Below are positions 10,401 to 21,775 of a stretch of DNA of 64,000 bases, one piece after another. Position numbers and translations under genes: made by a program. Where the stretch lies: the NCBI GenBank assembly GCA_036924085.1, contig JAVGWX010000014.1:34291936-34355935 (forward strand), given 5' to 3'. Source of the stretch: Ariolimax columbianus. Its lineage: Eukaryota > Mollusca > Gastropoda > Stylommatophora > Arionidae. How positions within the stretch are numbered: the first letter of the stretch is position 1; each line of letters begins with the position of its first letter. The notes below the pieces were generated by a model that had not been told where the DNA came from, did not search any database, and saw only the letters and a program-made list of their open reading frames with translations.

Positions 10401-10624
10401 CCAAGAATGTTGCACTCAAATGAAATACTTTATCACTACTCTCTTGAAACGGTGATATGGTTTATAGAGCATCGTTCCTAGTTCCCCAGTACCGCAAGCA
10501 CTTACAGTGTAAAGAGTACCACATGTCTCTCTGTGTTTTCATCTGTCATCAGAACTTCTGCTGCAGTTTCCAAGACCTCTGCATCTACTCTGGAGTACCT
10601 TGAAAATTTTTGATCACCACTTCT

Positions 10625-10765
10625 TCTTCTACGTTCATTCTCAATCTCACGCTACCAAACCCTGAACAGGGCTTTGCAAATAGCAGGATGTAGTCTTGAG
10701 AACAGAATGCATTATGTTGCTAGTTTACAGCTTGACTGCGATATTTGCATCTTTGGTCTGAGTCT
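10625..10765 (-). mobile_element. SINE-1 copy b, 3' part only
   Basis: Carries the complement of the SINE-1 3' end: CATTCTCAATCTC.CGCTACCA, then AGTTTACAGCTTGACTGCGA. It is truncated after the central core. The following 10766-11059 stretch could not be assigned. Confidence 0.8.
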
Positions 10766-11070
10766 TTCCTCATAACTACAATGCCAGGAATGTTTTCCAA
10801 CATCTCTGGGATGTACTGTTTTCACTAGGTGGAAACGCGTGTACATTGGCTTTTATTTCTGATGTGCCATTTATAGGATCTGTTCTCCGCATTGCTTTCA
10901 TTGATACTACAAAGTCTCTCCGCTTGAGTCATCATTTATCAAGCCCATTTATTTCCTGGTAAATTGGGTTGTCCATTATACTTCTGAATTTCTCACCTTG
11001 TTGTTTGTATCCTGCTGTCAATTCTGTCACATCTATCCTCCATTGCTTGCAGGGTCGTTGATCCTTCTTG

Positions 11071-11455
11071 TGGGATCAAGATGCTGAGCAGTGCATGAGC
11101 TGCAGCTGTCAGCGACTCATTGCTGACTGCTAGCGGCTCATTGCTGACTGCTAGCGTAAGGACCAGCGAACCAGAGCTGTTAAGACTCTTCTACACCTCC
11201 ACGTGGTGATCCTGGATAACAGGCTGCAACAGAGCAAACTGGCGCTAAGTAGAAGGGATCTAAGAGGGAGGGCAACCCGGTACTCAAAAATTACTGCTGA
11301 AGTCAGATGTGTTGGACTGAAAGATGCAAATATCACAATCAAGCTGTAAACTAAGACACAACACATTTCCCTCTCTGGACTACATTCCGCTACTTGCAAA
11401 GCCCTTTTCGTGACTTGGTAGCGGGAGATTGAGAACGAACGAAGAAGAAGCAGAA
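11071..11455 (+). mobile_element. SINE-1 copy c
   Basis: Complete copy with an internal duplication of the GCTGACTGCTAGCG word and a GAAGAAGAAG-type tail. A perfect 11-bp target duplication, GATCCTTCTTG, lies at 11060-11070 and 11456-11466. Confidence 0.93.
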
Positions 11456-11489
11456 GATCCTTCTTGCTCTTCAATGGGTGTGGTCCTCA

Positions 11490-11910
11490 TTGCCTAGATT
11501 TATTTATTTGATTTCGCTGCAGTTGCCTATGCCTAAGGTTTCAATGGGCTCACTACTATAAAGAGCACATTGCTGGTCCTCATACTGTTGGCCAGGCTGC
11601 TGTAACACAGCCTGTTTCTTCTTCTTGTGTTTATCCTGGAAAGGACGTTTCATTACATTGTGTCATAGTTTACAGCGAGGCTGTGATATCTGTTCTTTTG
11701 GCCCAAAATCTTTGGGACTATGTTTGTCTTCCCCCTTCGATCTCTATTATCTCAGTCAGGCTGCATGGGCGCAGTCTGTTTCTAGGGCCCTCACTTGAAG
11801 GCAGAATAGGGTCTTGATCAGCTCTGGCTTGCTGACCCTGACACAAACAGCCGGCTATGAGTATCTGGCTGCTCACAGCTAATTCCCTACTGTGTCCCTA
11901 CTATAGCTAG
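11490..11910. repeat. Decayed SINE-2/SINE-1-like mosaic
   Basis: 11490-11630 recalls the SINE-2 body (CTCACTACTATAAAGAG, GGCCAGGCTGCTGTAACACA). 11640-11830 recalls SINE-1 (ATAGTTTACAGCGAGGCTGT, CTTTTGGCCC). Both are too diverged for firm borders. Confidence 0.45.
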
Positions 11911-12137
11911 GCATACGGCAGGGGCCTGATGTTGGGTCTTGGACAGTAATTTCACTAATGCTGGAACCTTAGACAATCAATAAAATCAATCCAATATGTG
12001 CTATATAGCAGTTTATCTTTTACAGCGATTGAAGGGAGTAAAGAGTCGTAATCTTACCCTCCTCACTTCGGAAGACAATAAATAGACTTCGAACTGATGT
12101 ATCATGATGTAGGAGGAACGTGAAGAAATGGAGTCTC

Positions 12138-12305
12138 TAGGGTGGCGATAAATGTGACTGCGGTGCGGTACAAGATCTAGATCATCTGATGATTTGTCCC
12201 AACCTTCAGGATACATGTGGCTGCGGTGCGGTACAAGATCTAGGTCATCTGATGATTTGTCCCAACCTTCAGGATACATGTGGCTGCGGTGCGGTACATG
12301 GCAAT
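12138..12305. repeat. 63-bp tandem repeat
   Basis: About 2.6 copies of a 63-bp unit (GCGGTACAAGATCTAGATCA, GATGATTTGTCCCAACCTTC). Because 63 is a multiple of three, the minus strand stays open for 121 codons with the 21-residue repeat containing YPEGWDKSSDDLDLVPHRSH. No splice or homology evidence supports a protein. Confidence 0.85.
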
Positions 12306-12483
12306 TCAAGTCACTGAATATGAACGCTATATGGCGTGGTACTTGGACAGGGGAAGTAAGTAAGTAAAGAAACATCACGAGTTAACTCAACTCAGCACGA
12401 GTAGCTTCGAACAACAACAACAACAGTGATGGAACATGGCCATGGTTGTTGTATTATAGAAATAAGCCTCAAGCATAAATGAA

Positions 12484-12690
12484 CCCACTGGTATTTGCAG
12501 ATATGTCAACTGATAATAGCAGATATGTCAACTGGTATTGGCTGATATGTCAACTTGTATTGGCTGATATTTCAACTGGTATTGGCTGATATGTCAACTT
12601 GTATTGGCTGATATGTCAACTTGTATTGGCTGATATGTCAACCGGTATTGGCTGATATGTCAACTGGTATTGGCTGATATGTTTCGGTGT
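12484..12690. repeat. 22-bp tandem repeat
   Basis: About nine copies of TTGGCTGATATGTCAACTGG plus TA, in the GAS8 intron. Confidence 0.9.
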
Positions 12691-12734
12691 TTGGCTGATC
12701 CTCGCTGCCAAGATATATTTCAATTGATGTCTGA

Positions 12735-12990
12735 AAGTGTATGAAGAAGAAAGAGGACAAGTCCTATGAAGATACCAAATACCTCAGGCTGACTACTGCT
12801 TTTGTTTTTTAGATGAATTCAAGTTGTAGTGTTAAATCTTATGAGAAAGAAGAAGTATAAAAAGAGGGTGAAGAAGAAGAACTAAAAGGAAAAGGAGAAG
12901 AAGAAGAACTAAAAGGAAAAGAAGAAGAAACAATGAAAGAACAAAAGTAAGAAAGAAAGACACGAGTTGAAGAAGATCGAACAGTGGAAA
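12735..12990. repeat. Purine-rich (GAA/AAAG) tract
   Basis: Low-complexity plus-strand purines, with a short duplicated segment GAAGAAGAACTAAAAGGAAA. Nothing coding. The 12991-13335 stretch after it shows only intron sequence. Confidence 0.7.
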
Positions 12991-13335
12991 AAGAGGGCAC
13001 ACGCTATTTGAATAATATTCTTAACATATTAGCTACCAAACCGACACAAGAAAACATGCCGTAGTTATAACTATTTTGTGTGTACACATTTTTCACTGAA
13101 ACCTATGTACAAATTAAGCTGTGTTAAATTAAGATTTTGGATCAATATGAATGTGTACGTTTAGCATCGACTTGCTCACTACACTAATCTTGTAGCGGGA
13201 CCAGCTGTGCCATTTGATCAACTTCTCTAACGCTGTCAGAGACTTATTGAAGGTAACGTGTTCAATGGTCTTGTCTCATGTATGCTGTCATTGGTAAACA
13301 TACATCCGTCTGACCTGGTTTCTTCTTGTCTCCAG

Positions 13336-13401
13336 GATGTGCTAGATTCAAAGAACAGTGCCATCAAAGACCTGCAGTACGAGCTTGCCAGAGTTTGTAA
13401 G
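13336..13401 (+). CDS. GAS8: GAS8/DRC4, short exon
   Basis: 22 codons in phase 0, reading [20 protein letters not shown] then CK. The acceptor is CTTGTCTCCAG and the donor GTAAGC. The [13 protein letters not shown] word is strongly conserved in the family. It joins the exons at 8950-9159 and 16038-16187 without a frame change. Confidence 0.96.
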
Positions 13402-13611
13402 GTAAGCTTGTTACTTCTAGAATAATGTTGGCAAAGAGAAAGGATTTGTCTTGCGGATATTAGAGCAGTCTTACTGGGCAGGAAAAGCAACTGCATTTCC
13501 TTAAACATTGCAAAAGGTGAATAAAGAAGGTTGCGAGTGGGGCTAGCAAACTTCACATTTCGCTCAGTCACTCCTGACCTACTAATGAAGGTCCATTTTT
13601 GCATATACTTA

Positions 13612-14160
13612 ACTTAACATCTTTATACTGGTTTAGAAGACTCTACAGAGTCTGCATACAACCAGTTTCTTTTACATTCACTTGATTGTAAAATATCTAT
13701 GCACATACAACGTATTCTTGAATGCATTAACTGACCCTTTCTTCACTATTTGCTGTGGCAATGCATTCTAAGCATTCACCACTCTGACTAAAAAAATATT
13801 TTCCAGTGTCTAATCTGGACCTTTCTTGAATTAATTTATACCTATGCCCTCTTGTTCTTGCAGACGACTGCATTTTGAAAAACTTGTTACAGTCTAATTA
13901 TTATTTACCTTATAAACCTGCATTAAATACCCTGAATTCGTCTCTTTTATAGATACTGTAGGTCGGTTTTTCTGAGTCTTTCCTCAAAGCTATAATTTTG
14001 GAATCCCTCTCAGTTTTATCGCTCTTTTTTATATAATTTCCAGCATGTTTCTTTCTATAATAAAAACTCCACACCTGTACACAGTACTCAAATCTAGTTC
14101 TCACTAATGCAATCGAGCATGCAGACAAACAGACCATTGACCTGTTGTATGTTAGCTTTC
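13612..14160 (-). mobile_element. LINE-D 3' fragment
   Basis: The minus strand encodes the post-RT tail of a CR1/L2-like LINE: VRTRFEYCVQVWSFYYRKKH, then degraded words, ending in a non-coding 3' end with the palindrome ACTCTACAGAGT and GTATAAAGATGTTAAGTT. The same block occurs at 17690-18240 and 49184-49790 (minus) and 40318-40600 (plus). All copies are 5'-truncated. Confidence 0.85.
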
Positions 14161-14279
14161 ATGCAGACCACAATTAGATTTTCATTAACTTTATTATTTT
14201 TTTCCCGGAAAGTGGTTAATACCTTTTTTTATTTTATATTTTAAACTTCTAAGGGTTCCTTTACAAATACAAAATGTAC

Positions 14280-14432
14280 ACAGGGCCTCCAAGTGTATTG
14301 TCCATCTCTGATAGAACTAGGTGCAGATCTCACATTTGAAATTTGTGGGATTTGAACCAACCAATGTTTCATGCTTTCATTCACTTCTTGAAAGGTTAGT
14401 GCTTTACCTCTCAGCTATAACGACTCCCTAGC
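14280..14432 (-). mobile_element. tRNA-headed SINE fragment
   Basis: The minus strand reads GGGAGTCGTTATAGCTGAGA and GGTAAAGCACTAACC (A-box region), then GGTTCAAATCCCAC (B-box). Box spacing suits a tRNA-derived promoter, but the body does not close as a tRNA. Confidence 0.65.
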
Positions 14433-14460
14433 AACCTCATTATGTTAAATACATTTCTAG

Positions 14461-14718
14461 GGGACGGCGTGGCCTAGTGGTTAAGTGGCACGGCTCACAA
14501 CCAGAAGGTGCTGGGTTCGATCCCCATCACAGCACCGGCCGTTACCCCGGGGAAGCAAACCCTTAGAAAATGCAGGAGGAAGCAGACCCTTACATAAAAT
14601 GCATGCTGAAGTCGGATGCACTGGGCCGACAGGCGCAAAATAAAAACCACAGTGTAACGCACACACGCCTTGGGGATAGATAAATAAGGCGAACGCCAAA
14701 AAAAAAAAAAAAAAAAAC
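14461..14718 (+). mobile_element. SINE-3 copy (tRNA head, poly-A tail)
   Basis: A-box TGGCCTAGTGGTTAAGTGGC and B-box GGGTTCGATCCC, then a body with CAGCACCGGCCGTTACC and the core GCTGAAGTCGGATGCACTGG, ending in about 19 A. It is inserted into the dispersed repeat at 14400-14810. Likely target copies are ACATTTCTA before and ACATTGCTA after. Other copies: 57084-57292 and 60471-60715. Confidence 0.9.
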
Positions 14719-14924
14719 ATTGCTATAGGAACTACCACTACAAATGCACACTTAGATGTTTGGTGCAAACTTTCTGTAAAGAGCGATCTACAATTGTGGC
14801 TCTAATCTTCATAGGAAACGAAACAGAGAAAAAGTCCCCCAATCTAGATTAAATAATGTCAAAAACAGGATCACTATATTTTATTTATGGATTTCATCAA
14901 TGGTGACTAAGGATATTGGTGCCT

Positions 14925-15320
14925 GTATGGATCCTAGACTCCAGATAGGGGTGGAACGATCGAGACCGCTGCATTTGCATCCATACTGTGAAAGGTGGCT
15001 AAAGCGGGCTGTGTATGAGGCTAGCAACCACATCGTATAAATCATATTGCCACAGAAACCACAATTGCAACAGCACAGTAAATACTTTGGCCCAGGCTTT
15101 CTGAAGGAGGCCAACGGTAATGGTGGCCTTATGCTCTGAATGGAGGGAAAAAGAACAATAAGAGAAGAAGGAGGAGGCTAGTGCATTACGTTAGCAATAG
15201 CAGTCTCATCATGTACAACATGGTGATACAGAAACCACCACTTCAATACTGCTTTGGCACAGTCTTCCTGCAAGGAGGCTAACTGCAGTGGTGGCTCTAT
15301 GATCCTATTGCAGCATGGAA
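14925..15320. repeat. Two copies of a dispersed SINE-like repeat
   Basis: 14925-15125 and 15175-15320 share the words GAGGCTAGCAACCACATC, CACAGAAACCACAATTGCAA, CTTTGGCCCAGGCTTTCTG and GGAGGCCAAC.GTAATGGTGG. They also resemble 8640-8820. Nothing coding. Confidence 0.65.
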
Positions 15321-15479
15321 GGAAGGATTACGATTCTGAGCATGAACAGATCAATTATGTACTGTATTTGTTGGTCTGAGATGCTGTCATAACCAGGAGT
15401 GGAGTTATGGAAAAGATCTTGAACTCCAATAAAATGCTCCAAAGGCGTTCATCTTTGACCTTCACATGGCAGACCTGCT

Positions 15480-15860
15480 TCAATAAACAGGAGAAGGGCG
15501 GTGAGGGAGTATCTGGTACCCTAGAACCAGATATAGACCAGGTTGATGAAACTCATCAGTCTGAAAAGTCAGTCCATCTAGGAACAGAAAGACATGGGTT
15601 CAAACCACCTGATGCCTTACACTATATCAAATGAAGAACCTGGGTAGATAAGACCAGTTAGCTCGGAAAGGCTACCCATCCAGGAGAAGCAAACTCTGAC
15701 TCTAAACCACCTGCTGCCTTGCACTGTAGCAAAGGAAGACCCCAAAGACAACCTGGGTAGGTAAGACCAATTAGCTTGAAAGGGCAACCCATCCAGAAGA
15801 AGAAAAACTCTGACTCTGAACCACCTGCTGCCTTGACAGTTTAGACTAGAGGGAGTTCAT
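15480..15860. repeat. About 113-bp tandem repeat
   Basis: About three diverged copies, marked by AACCTGGGTAG at 15637 and 15750, with ACCACCTGCTGCCTTG in between. In the last visible GAS8 intron. Confidence 0.75.
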
Positions 15861-16037
15861 CCAAATGAAAAGATTTGCCAAAAGTGAATGTGCCGTGACC
15901 AAAAGGTAGAGAAGTTGTAGTTCAGCTGTATATTGCAGCACAATGTTCGTCATTCTCTCACTGAGCGAATGATGACGAAGAACTGCAAAGTTGTGCCAGA
16001 GTTTTATAAAAGTACATTTTTGCTTTCATCTATACAG

Positions 16038-16187
16038 GCACACAATGACCTTCTCCGAACATATGAGTCAAAGCTGCAGCAGTTTGGTATCCCAGTAGAT
16101 AATCTCGGCTTCAAACCGCTGGAGAGTACTGTTGGAGGTCAAGCCCTTGGCAAGGGCCCAGCTGGTTTAGTTTCTGCACCAACATAG
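16038..16187 (+). CDS. GAS8: GAS8/DRC4, terminal exon with stop
   Basis: 49 codons and TAG. The acceptor is TCATCTATACAG. The protein reads AHNDLLRTYESKLQQFGIPV, DNLGFKPLESTV, and ends GPAGLVSAPT. The C-terminal words match the end of vertebrate GAS8, so the stop is the true end of the protein. No clear AATAAA was seen in the next 300 bases, and the 3' UTR end is not placed. A 31-bp repeat begins at 16390. Confidence 0.97.
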   Translation, partial: AHNDLLRTYESKLQQFGIPVDNLGFKPLESTVGGQALGKGPAGLVSAPT

Positions 16188-16389
16188 ATTGACCAAGAGA
16201 GATACCTCGTTGTGAAAACATGGCGTCTCATTGTAGTCCCACTGCCCTGCTTAGTCAAACAATGAAATGTCTCTAACTAGAAGAGCCTTTTTTTTTATTT
16301 GTTAGTCATTACACATCTTCGAACAAGGTTTGGGTCCACCTCTGTTGTTTGGCGTAATGTGTCAGCCATTTAAAATGTTATATTTCTTC

Positions 16390-16770
16390 AAATGTCTTCC
16401 CTAGGGAATGTAATAGTTCTTCATGTCTGCCCTAGGGAATGTAATAGTTCTTCATGTCTACACTAGGGAATGTAATAGTTCTTCATGTCTACACTAGGGA
16501 ATGTAATAGTTCTTCATGTCTGCCCTAGGGAATGTAATAGTTCTTCATGTCTACACTAGGAAATGTAATAGTTCTTCATGTCTACGCTGAGAAATGTAAT
16601 AGTTCTTCATGTCTTCCCTAGGGAATGTACTAGTTCTTGGTATGTCTTCCCTATTGGAATTTAATAGCTCTTGGTGCGTCTTCCTTAAGGAATGTAATAG
16701 TTCCTGATGTCTACCCTAGGGAATGTATTAGTTTTTTTATGTCTACCCTAGGGAGTGTGGTAGTTCTTGA
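16390..16770. repeat. 31-bp tandem repeat
   Basis: About twelve copies of CCCTAGGGAATGTAATAGTT plus CTTCATGTCTA, just downstream of GAS8. It may lie in the 3' UTR. Confidence 0.9.
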
Positions 16771-16859
16771 TATGTGTATTCTATGGAACAAACTCTCTCC
16801 CCTTCACCCAGTTCGAGACCATCCTTCATACAGTTCCCCAGCTCTGATTTCTGGTCTTC

Positions 16860-17120
16860 ATTCCGGCTTCTATATTTTTGCCAAGTTGCCTTAGGTCGAT
16901 TTCACTTTGCCTTCCCTCTGGAGTCCACAGCATGGCTGTTCTGGCGATTGTGTCAGGTTCTCCCTTAGAGTATGACCAATCCTATTCCAGCGTCTGCTGG
17001 TCATTATGGTGTGGACATCATCTTGGCTCCTCTGGGCAAACAATTCTTGGTTGGTGATAGTATTCAGCCAGAAATATCCGACCTCAACGTGTTCTAGATC
17101 TTGTTTGATTCTTTTCATCC
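16860..17120 (-). mobile_element. LINE 3' fragment (RTE-like tail)
   Basis: The minus strand encodes YFWLNTITNQELFAQRSQDD, TIMTSRRWNRIGHTLRE, the C-terminal tail of a LINE polymerase. Frame is kept for about 75 codons. Confidence 0.75.
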
Positions 17121-17249
17121 TTTTACAACACCACTGTGAACAACATTCTTACCATCATGAATCTGTTTTTGGTGTGAATTTTGTTGAAAGAGGAAAAAGT
17201 CAAAGAAAGATACATCTCCAAGTTCTGTTATATGGTCAATGGGTATAAC

Positions 17250-17689
17250 AGTTTAGTAATATATACTCAATACTTTTTGATAATACATATATTTTACATT
17301 TTGATACATTTAAAGGAATAGATAAACCATCATGATAGGAGACAGAGGTAGGGGAGGTAGTCTATACTTCACATTCCATTTCTTCAGTGAGAGTTATCTC
17401 TTCATGGAATTCTCTCATTGACTTGATGGAGCTGGAGTGTGCCATTTTGTCTAGTTAGGACCAGGGGCTTATCAAAGCATACACTTTCATAAATATTTAT
17501 GATGCAAGTATGAAACTAACTCGACTGGTTGATCTTGTCCAATACTAATAAATAAATACACATACACATAATAGCGTATGTTTGCAATGATTTTTTTGTT
17601 TTGTGATATTGTATGTTCTATCTTTTCAAAGTTGGTTTAAATGTGGTTATAAAATCACACATCTGTCTGTATGTACATTACTTAACTTA
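17250..17689. other. Intergenic, nothing recognised
   Basis: AT-rich sequence without a coding match or tandem structure. Confidence 0.5.
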
Positions 17690-18240
17690 ACTTAATATCT
17701 TTATACTGGCTTAGAAGACTCTGCAGAGTCTGTATACAACCAGTTTTATTTACATTTCTTTGCTCTAAAAGCTATGCGCATCCAATCTATTTTTAGATGC
17801 ATAAATTATCCCTGCCTCCATTACTTCCTGTGACAATGCATTCCAAGCATTCATCACTCTCTGACTACAAAAATATTTCATTATATCTAATCTGGACCTT
17901 TCTTTAGTTAATTTCTAGCTTTGCCCTCTTGTTCTTGGTGGTGGTTGTATTTTGAAAAGCTTGTTATAGTCTAATTTATCCTTTCCTGTGGTTATCATAT
18001 AACCATATATTGTCACCTCATATTCTTCTCTTTTCTAGACACTGTAGGCCGGTTTTTCTGAGTCTTTCCTCATAACTGTTATTCTGGTATCCAACTATCA
18101 GCTTTGTCGCTCTTTTTTTTATCCTTTCCAGCATGTTTATATCTCCACTACAATAAGGACCTGTACACAGTACTCCAATCTAGGTCTAACTAATGCTTTA
18201 TACAGTTTGACTATTTAACCTTCTAGTTTCCACAAACATT
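17690..18240 (-). mobile_element. LINE-D 3' fragment
   Basis: Same block as 13612-14160, with the palindrome ACTCTGCAGAGT and the sequence family TGCATTCCAAGCATTC and CCGGTTTTTCTGAGTC. Coding words for YCVQVWS and ERIKKR-like residues are decayed. Confidence 0.85.
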
Positions 18241-18369
18241 TATACTTACCCATTTGTGGGTACACCAGTTGTCTTGTAAATCCATGAAATTACAACAAAA
18301 CACTGAAAATGTTTCTAACCAGATCACCATATCTGTAAGTTTCCACTACAAACGTATTTATAACATTTT

Positions 18370-18850
18370 CATAAACAAACTAAACAGACCTCCATCATGT
18401 AGCATGTCCTTAGTAGAACGTCGCTCCCATCACAGTCTGTCTGAAAGAAACTCGTTCTCTTGCCAAAACTCCAGCCTCCACCGCAGTCATACCCAGGCAT
18501 TCCTGGATATCTTTGTGCCATCGTCTTCTTGGTGTATCCCTTCCTCTTTTGCCTGGAACCATACCTTCCATCAACCGTTCTCTCAAGACCGTTGTGTCTC
18601 TTGATGTGACCAAAGTATTTGCATTCTCTAGCCAAAATGGAATTGATAAACCAGTTCTCCTCTATGCTCAACTCTTGCCGAATGTCTACATTTGTCTTTT
18701 TCTCTGTCCAGGGTAATCTGAGGATCTTTCTGTAACATTTTGACTTGAAGGATTCGATTCTTTGTCTGGAAGTTTTGGTTCACAACAGATGCCATCCATC
18801 CGTTTCTGTTATGTGCTGTCTTCTTGTGGTCCACCCACAAGACCCCCAAC
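18370..18850 (-). mobile_element. LINE 3' fragment
   Basis: The minus strand gives, across frames, LVYQFHFG, GHIKRHNGLERTV, VPGKRGRGTPRRRW and DIQECLGMTAVEAGVLARER. This is the typical end of a LINE polymerase with the KRGRG-x-PRRRW basic word. Confidence 0.8.
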
Positions 18851-18966
18851 TGAACTGACTTCCTCCTTAATCATTCACAGCTAGGTGTTCCTTGGCCTTC
18901 CCATTCATCTCTTTCCCTGTGGGTTCCAATCCAGCACTTTCGTGACGAAAAATAACAATACAGGAC

Positions 18967-21147
18967 TCTTTCGAGGCCCCGTAATTGGAATGGTCAGGTC
19001 AGATCAGGTCATCCCGTAACCGGTGCACGCCATCCCTCTCTGTCAGATGCAGCTGCCTGTGACTTTTCTGGTCGGAGACTGGTCCATTCTTTTATGTTGT
19101 CCTCCCATCTCTTTTTGGGCCTTCCTCTTCGTCGTCTGCCATGCACCTTCCCCTGGAGGATTGTGTTTGCAAGACCACTTGATCTCGATATGTGACCGTA
19201 CCAAGTGAGTTTCCTTCTTTTGACAGTTGCCAAGAGATCTTCGAAAGGCCCTATTGCTGTTGTAATTCTATCTCGTATTTCCTCATTTGTAACTCATCTT
19301 TGTACGTGACGTTTAAAAGTTTTCGGAAACATCTCATCTCCAAGGCCTGTATCCTTCGTTGAAGGTCAGCTGTAACTGTCCATGTCTCACACGCATAGAG
19401 GAATATTGACAGGACCAGTGTACGCATTAATCTGATTTTCGTGCTTAGTGCTAACCGTTTATCTTGCCAGATTTTGTTAAGCCGTGCAAGCGCCGCTATT
19501 GTCTGTGCTATTTTGGCCAACACTTCACATTTTGATCCTTCATCTGTAACACACAGTGAAAATGAGAGCCATATAGTCCTGCTGACAGATGCTCTCGAAG
19601 TAGTCACAGCGCTAAAAAGCCAGAAAAACACTGAGCTTAATGACTTAAGAGCAGCACTCTGCAAACTGTGCCAACAGTCCGCACCAAAAAGGGTAGTGGT
19701 ACAGTGGGTTCCGTCACACTGCAACATCCAAGGCAACGAGGAGGCAGACAGACTGGCAAAAGAAGGTGCAAGGCTACCACAAATAGATACCAGTATGACG
19801 TACGAAGAGTCAAAACGGCTTATCAAAGCCAGGTACATGTCCAAATGGGAAACCGAACATACTGGTTACACCAAAAACGATGCCTATTACCAGTTGAACC
19901 GAAGAGAGCAGGTCGTTGTCTTCAGACTTCGCACTGGCCACAACAGACTGAGGTACCACCTCTTCAACAAATTGAAGATAGGGTGTACCGACGAATGCCC
20001 GTGCGGTACTGGTAAAATGACCACTGAACATCTGCTGCAGAACTGCCCGACATACAAGGATCAGAGAGAGCAGATGTGGCCATTGCCAGTGGAACTGCAA
20101 GACAAGCTCTATGGTAGTGGCGAGAGTCTCAGGATGACCGCCGCTTTTTTCGAGAAAATAATGGTTACTGTCTGACTGTGTACGCAGAAGAAGCAGAAGA
20201 AGAATGATCCTTCATCTACCCAAGATATTTAAAACGGTCAATCACTTCGAGTTCCTGACCGTTAGCTTTTATCTTGCTGTTGAAGCCGTAGCGTTGTTGG
20301 TCATTAATTTTGTCTTTCCAGCGTTTATCTCTATACCATAGTCAAGAGCTGTTTCATCGAGCCTTCTGACCCATTCCTGGAGTTCTGCTTCTGAACCCGC
20401 CAACCCGTTGATATCATCTGCAAAACGAAGGTTGGTAATCGTTCGGCCCCCTATCTTGACAGTACCAACGTGACCTCCAAGTGCCTCACTCATAATTCCT
20501 TCAAGGAATATATTGAAAAGAGTTGGAGAGAGTGTACACCCCTGTCTCACACCAACTGATGTGCGAAACCATTGTCCTCGCCTCCCATTCACAAGAACTG
20601 CGCTAGACGCCTTGTTATACAGGTGTTCAAGGACAGTTATAATATTTCCGTTGATATTATACATCCTCATGGTTGCCCAAAGCGCTTTATGCCATACCCT
20701 ATCAAACGCCTTCTTAAAATCCACAAACACATGATACAGTGTTTGCTGCTGTTTTAGATATTTCTCGCTTAGCAGCCTTAAACTAAATATCTGTTCTGTA
20801 GTGCTTCTTCCCTGTCTGAACCCTGCTTGCTCCTCTGCAATAATGTTCTCTGCTTGGGGTTTCAATCGGTCAAGGATTAATCTAAGCATGACCTTGCTAG
20901 GGTGGCTAATGAGGCTTATTGTTCTGTAATTTTGGCACAGCTTTAGGTTTCCAGACTTATGTAACGGTATAACTATTGATTTCGTCCATAAGTCCGGCCA
21001 GTTTCCTGTCGCCCATACTTTGTTACAGATGTGTGTCAGGCCTTCCACCACTACCTCTCCACCTGCTTGTAAGAGCTCTGCTGGTACATTGTCCACGGCC
21101 GGCCGCCTTCCCTCTTCTCAATGTCTTTACCGCTGCAATTACTTCTT
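18967..21147 (-). mobile_element. LINE-A, 5'-truncated non-LTR retrotransposon
   Basis: The longest reverse-transcriptase copy in the window, about 1.5 kb plus an insertion. From 21147 downward: EEVIAAVKTLRRGKAAG, VPAELLQAGGEVVVEGLTHI, NYRTISLISHPSKVMLRLIL, EEQAGFRQGRSTTEQIFSLR, VFVDFKKAFDRVWHKALW, GVRQGCTLSPTLFNIFLEGI and the polymerase box NLRFADDINGLAG. The C-terminal tail follows (KIRLMRTLVLSIFLYACETW, KLTWYGHISRSSG). A LINE-B fragment (19546-20204) splits the tail. The 5' end abuts the 18S pseudogene and the 3' end is GGATGACCTGATCTGACC. A frameshift near 21090 and another at the KYLG word make it inactive. Confidence 0.92.
19546..20204 (+). mobile_element. LINE-B fragment B1, inserted in LINE-A
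   Basis: A 5'-truncated LINE-B copy, still open for about 215 codons: IVLLTDALEVVTALKSQ, VVVQWVPSHCNIQGNEEADR, EHTGYTKNDAYYQLNRREQV, FRLRTGHNRLRYHLFNKL, CPCGTGKMTTEHLLQNCP. These are the C-terminal half of an RNase H domain and a Cys-His tail. It ends in a GAAGAAG-type tail. A perfect 13-bp target duplication, TGATCCTTCATCT, lies at 19533-19545 and 20205-20217, so it was inserted by retrotransposition after LINE-A. Confidence 0.94.
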
Positions 21148-21775
21148 AAAGTTGTTGCAGTTAAAAAGCTCGTAGTTGGATCTCAGGCGCAGGTGGGTGG
21201 TTCGGCTTGCGCCGGCTCACTGCCCGTTGTCTCCTGCCCTACCGTCTGCCGGCTCTCTCCCGCGGGTGCTCTTCGCTGAGTGTCCCGGGTTGCCGGTGCG
21301 TTTACTTTGAAAAAAATTAGAGTGTTCAAAGCAGGCCTCGGCTGCCTGAATAATGGTGCATGGAATAATGGAATAGGACCTTGGTTCTATTTTGTTGGTT
21401 TTCGGAACTGGAGGTAATGATTAACAGGGACAAACGGGGGCATTCGTATTGCGGCGTTAGAGGTGAAATTCTTGTATCGCCACAAGACGAGCTACTGCGA
21501 AAGCATTTATCAAGAATGTTTTCATTAATCAAGAACGAAAGTCAGAGGCGCGAAGACGATCAGATATCGTCGTAGTTCTGACCATAAACGATGCCGACTA
21601 GCGATCCGCAGGAGTTGCTTCGATGAAAGTGTTTGGGTTCCGGGGGAAGTATGGTTGCAAAGCTGAAACTTAAAGGAATTGATGGAAGGGCACCACTAGG
21701 AGTGGAGCCTGCGTCTTAATCTGACTCAACACGCCAACACTGTAATGATTGACAGGCCGAGATCACTTTCATTGG
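21146..21775 (+). pseudogene. 18S rRNA middle segment (pseudogene)
   Basis: Begins TTAAAGTTGTTGCAGTTAAA and GCTCGTAGTTGGATCT. It passes through the V4 region to GCGTTAGAGGTGAAATTCTT, AAGCATTTATCAAGAATG, GATACCGTCGTAGTT-like words (here ATATCGTCGTAGTT) and CTTAAAGGAATTGA. About 25 bases are missing after CTCAACACG, and many conserved positions are changed. The 18S 5' third and 3' end are absent. It joins 28S sequence within a few bases of 21775. Confidence 0.93.

Noticed and set aside
12013..12378. 121-codon minus-strand frame with 21-residue repeat
   Set aside because: By-product of a 63-bp repeat inside a GAS8 intron on the opposite strand.
14461..14540. tRNA gene (A and B boxes)
   Set aside because: The sequence does not close into a cloverleaf and is followed by a SINE body and poly-A. 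The same applies to the heads at 4268, 26730, 28850, 41144, 60471 and 63665.
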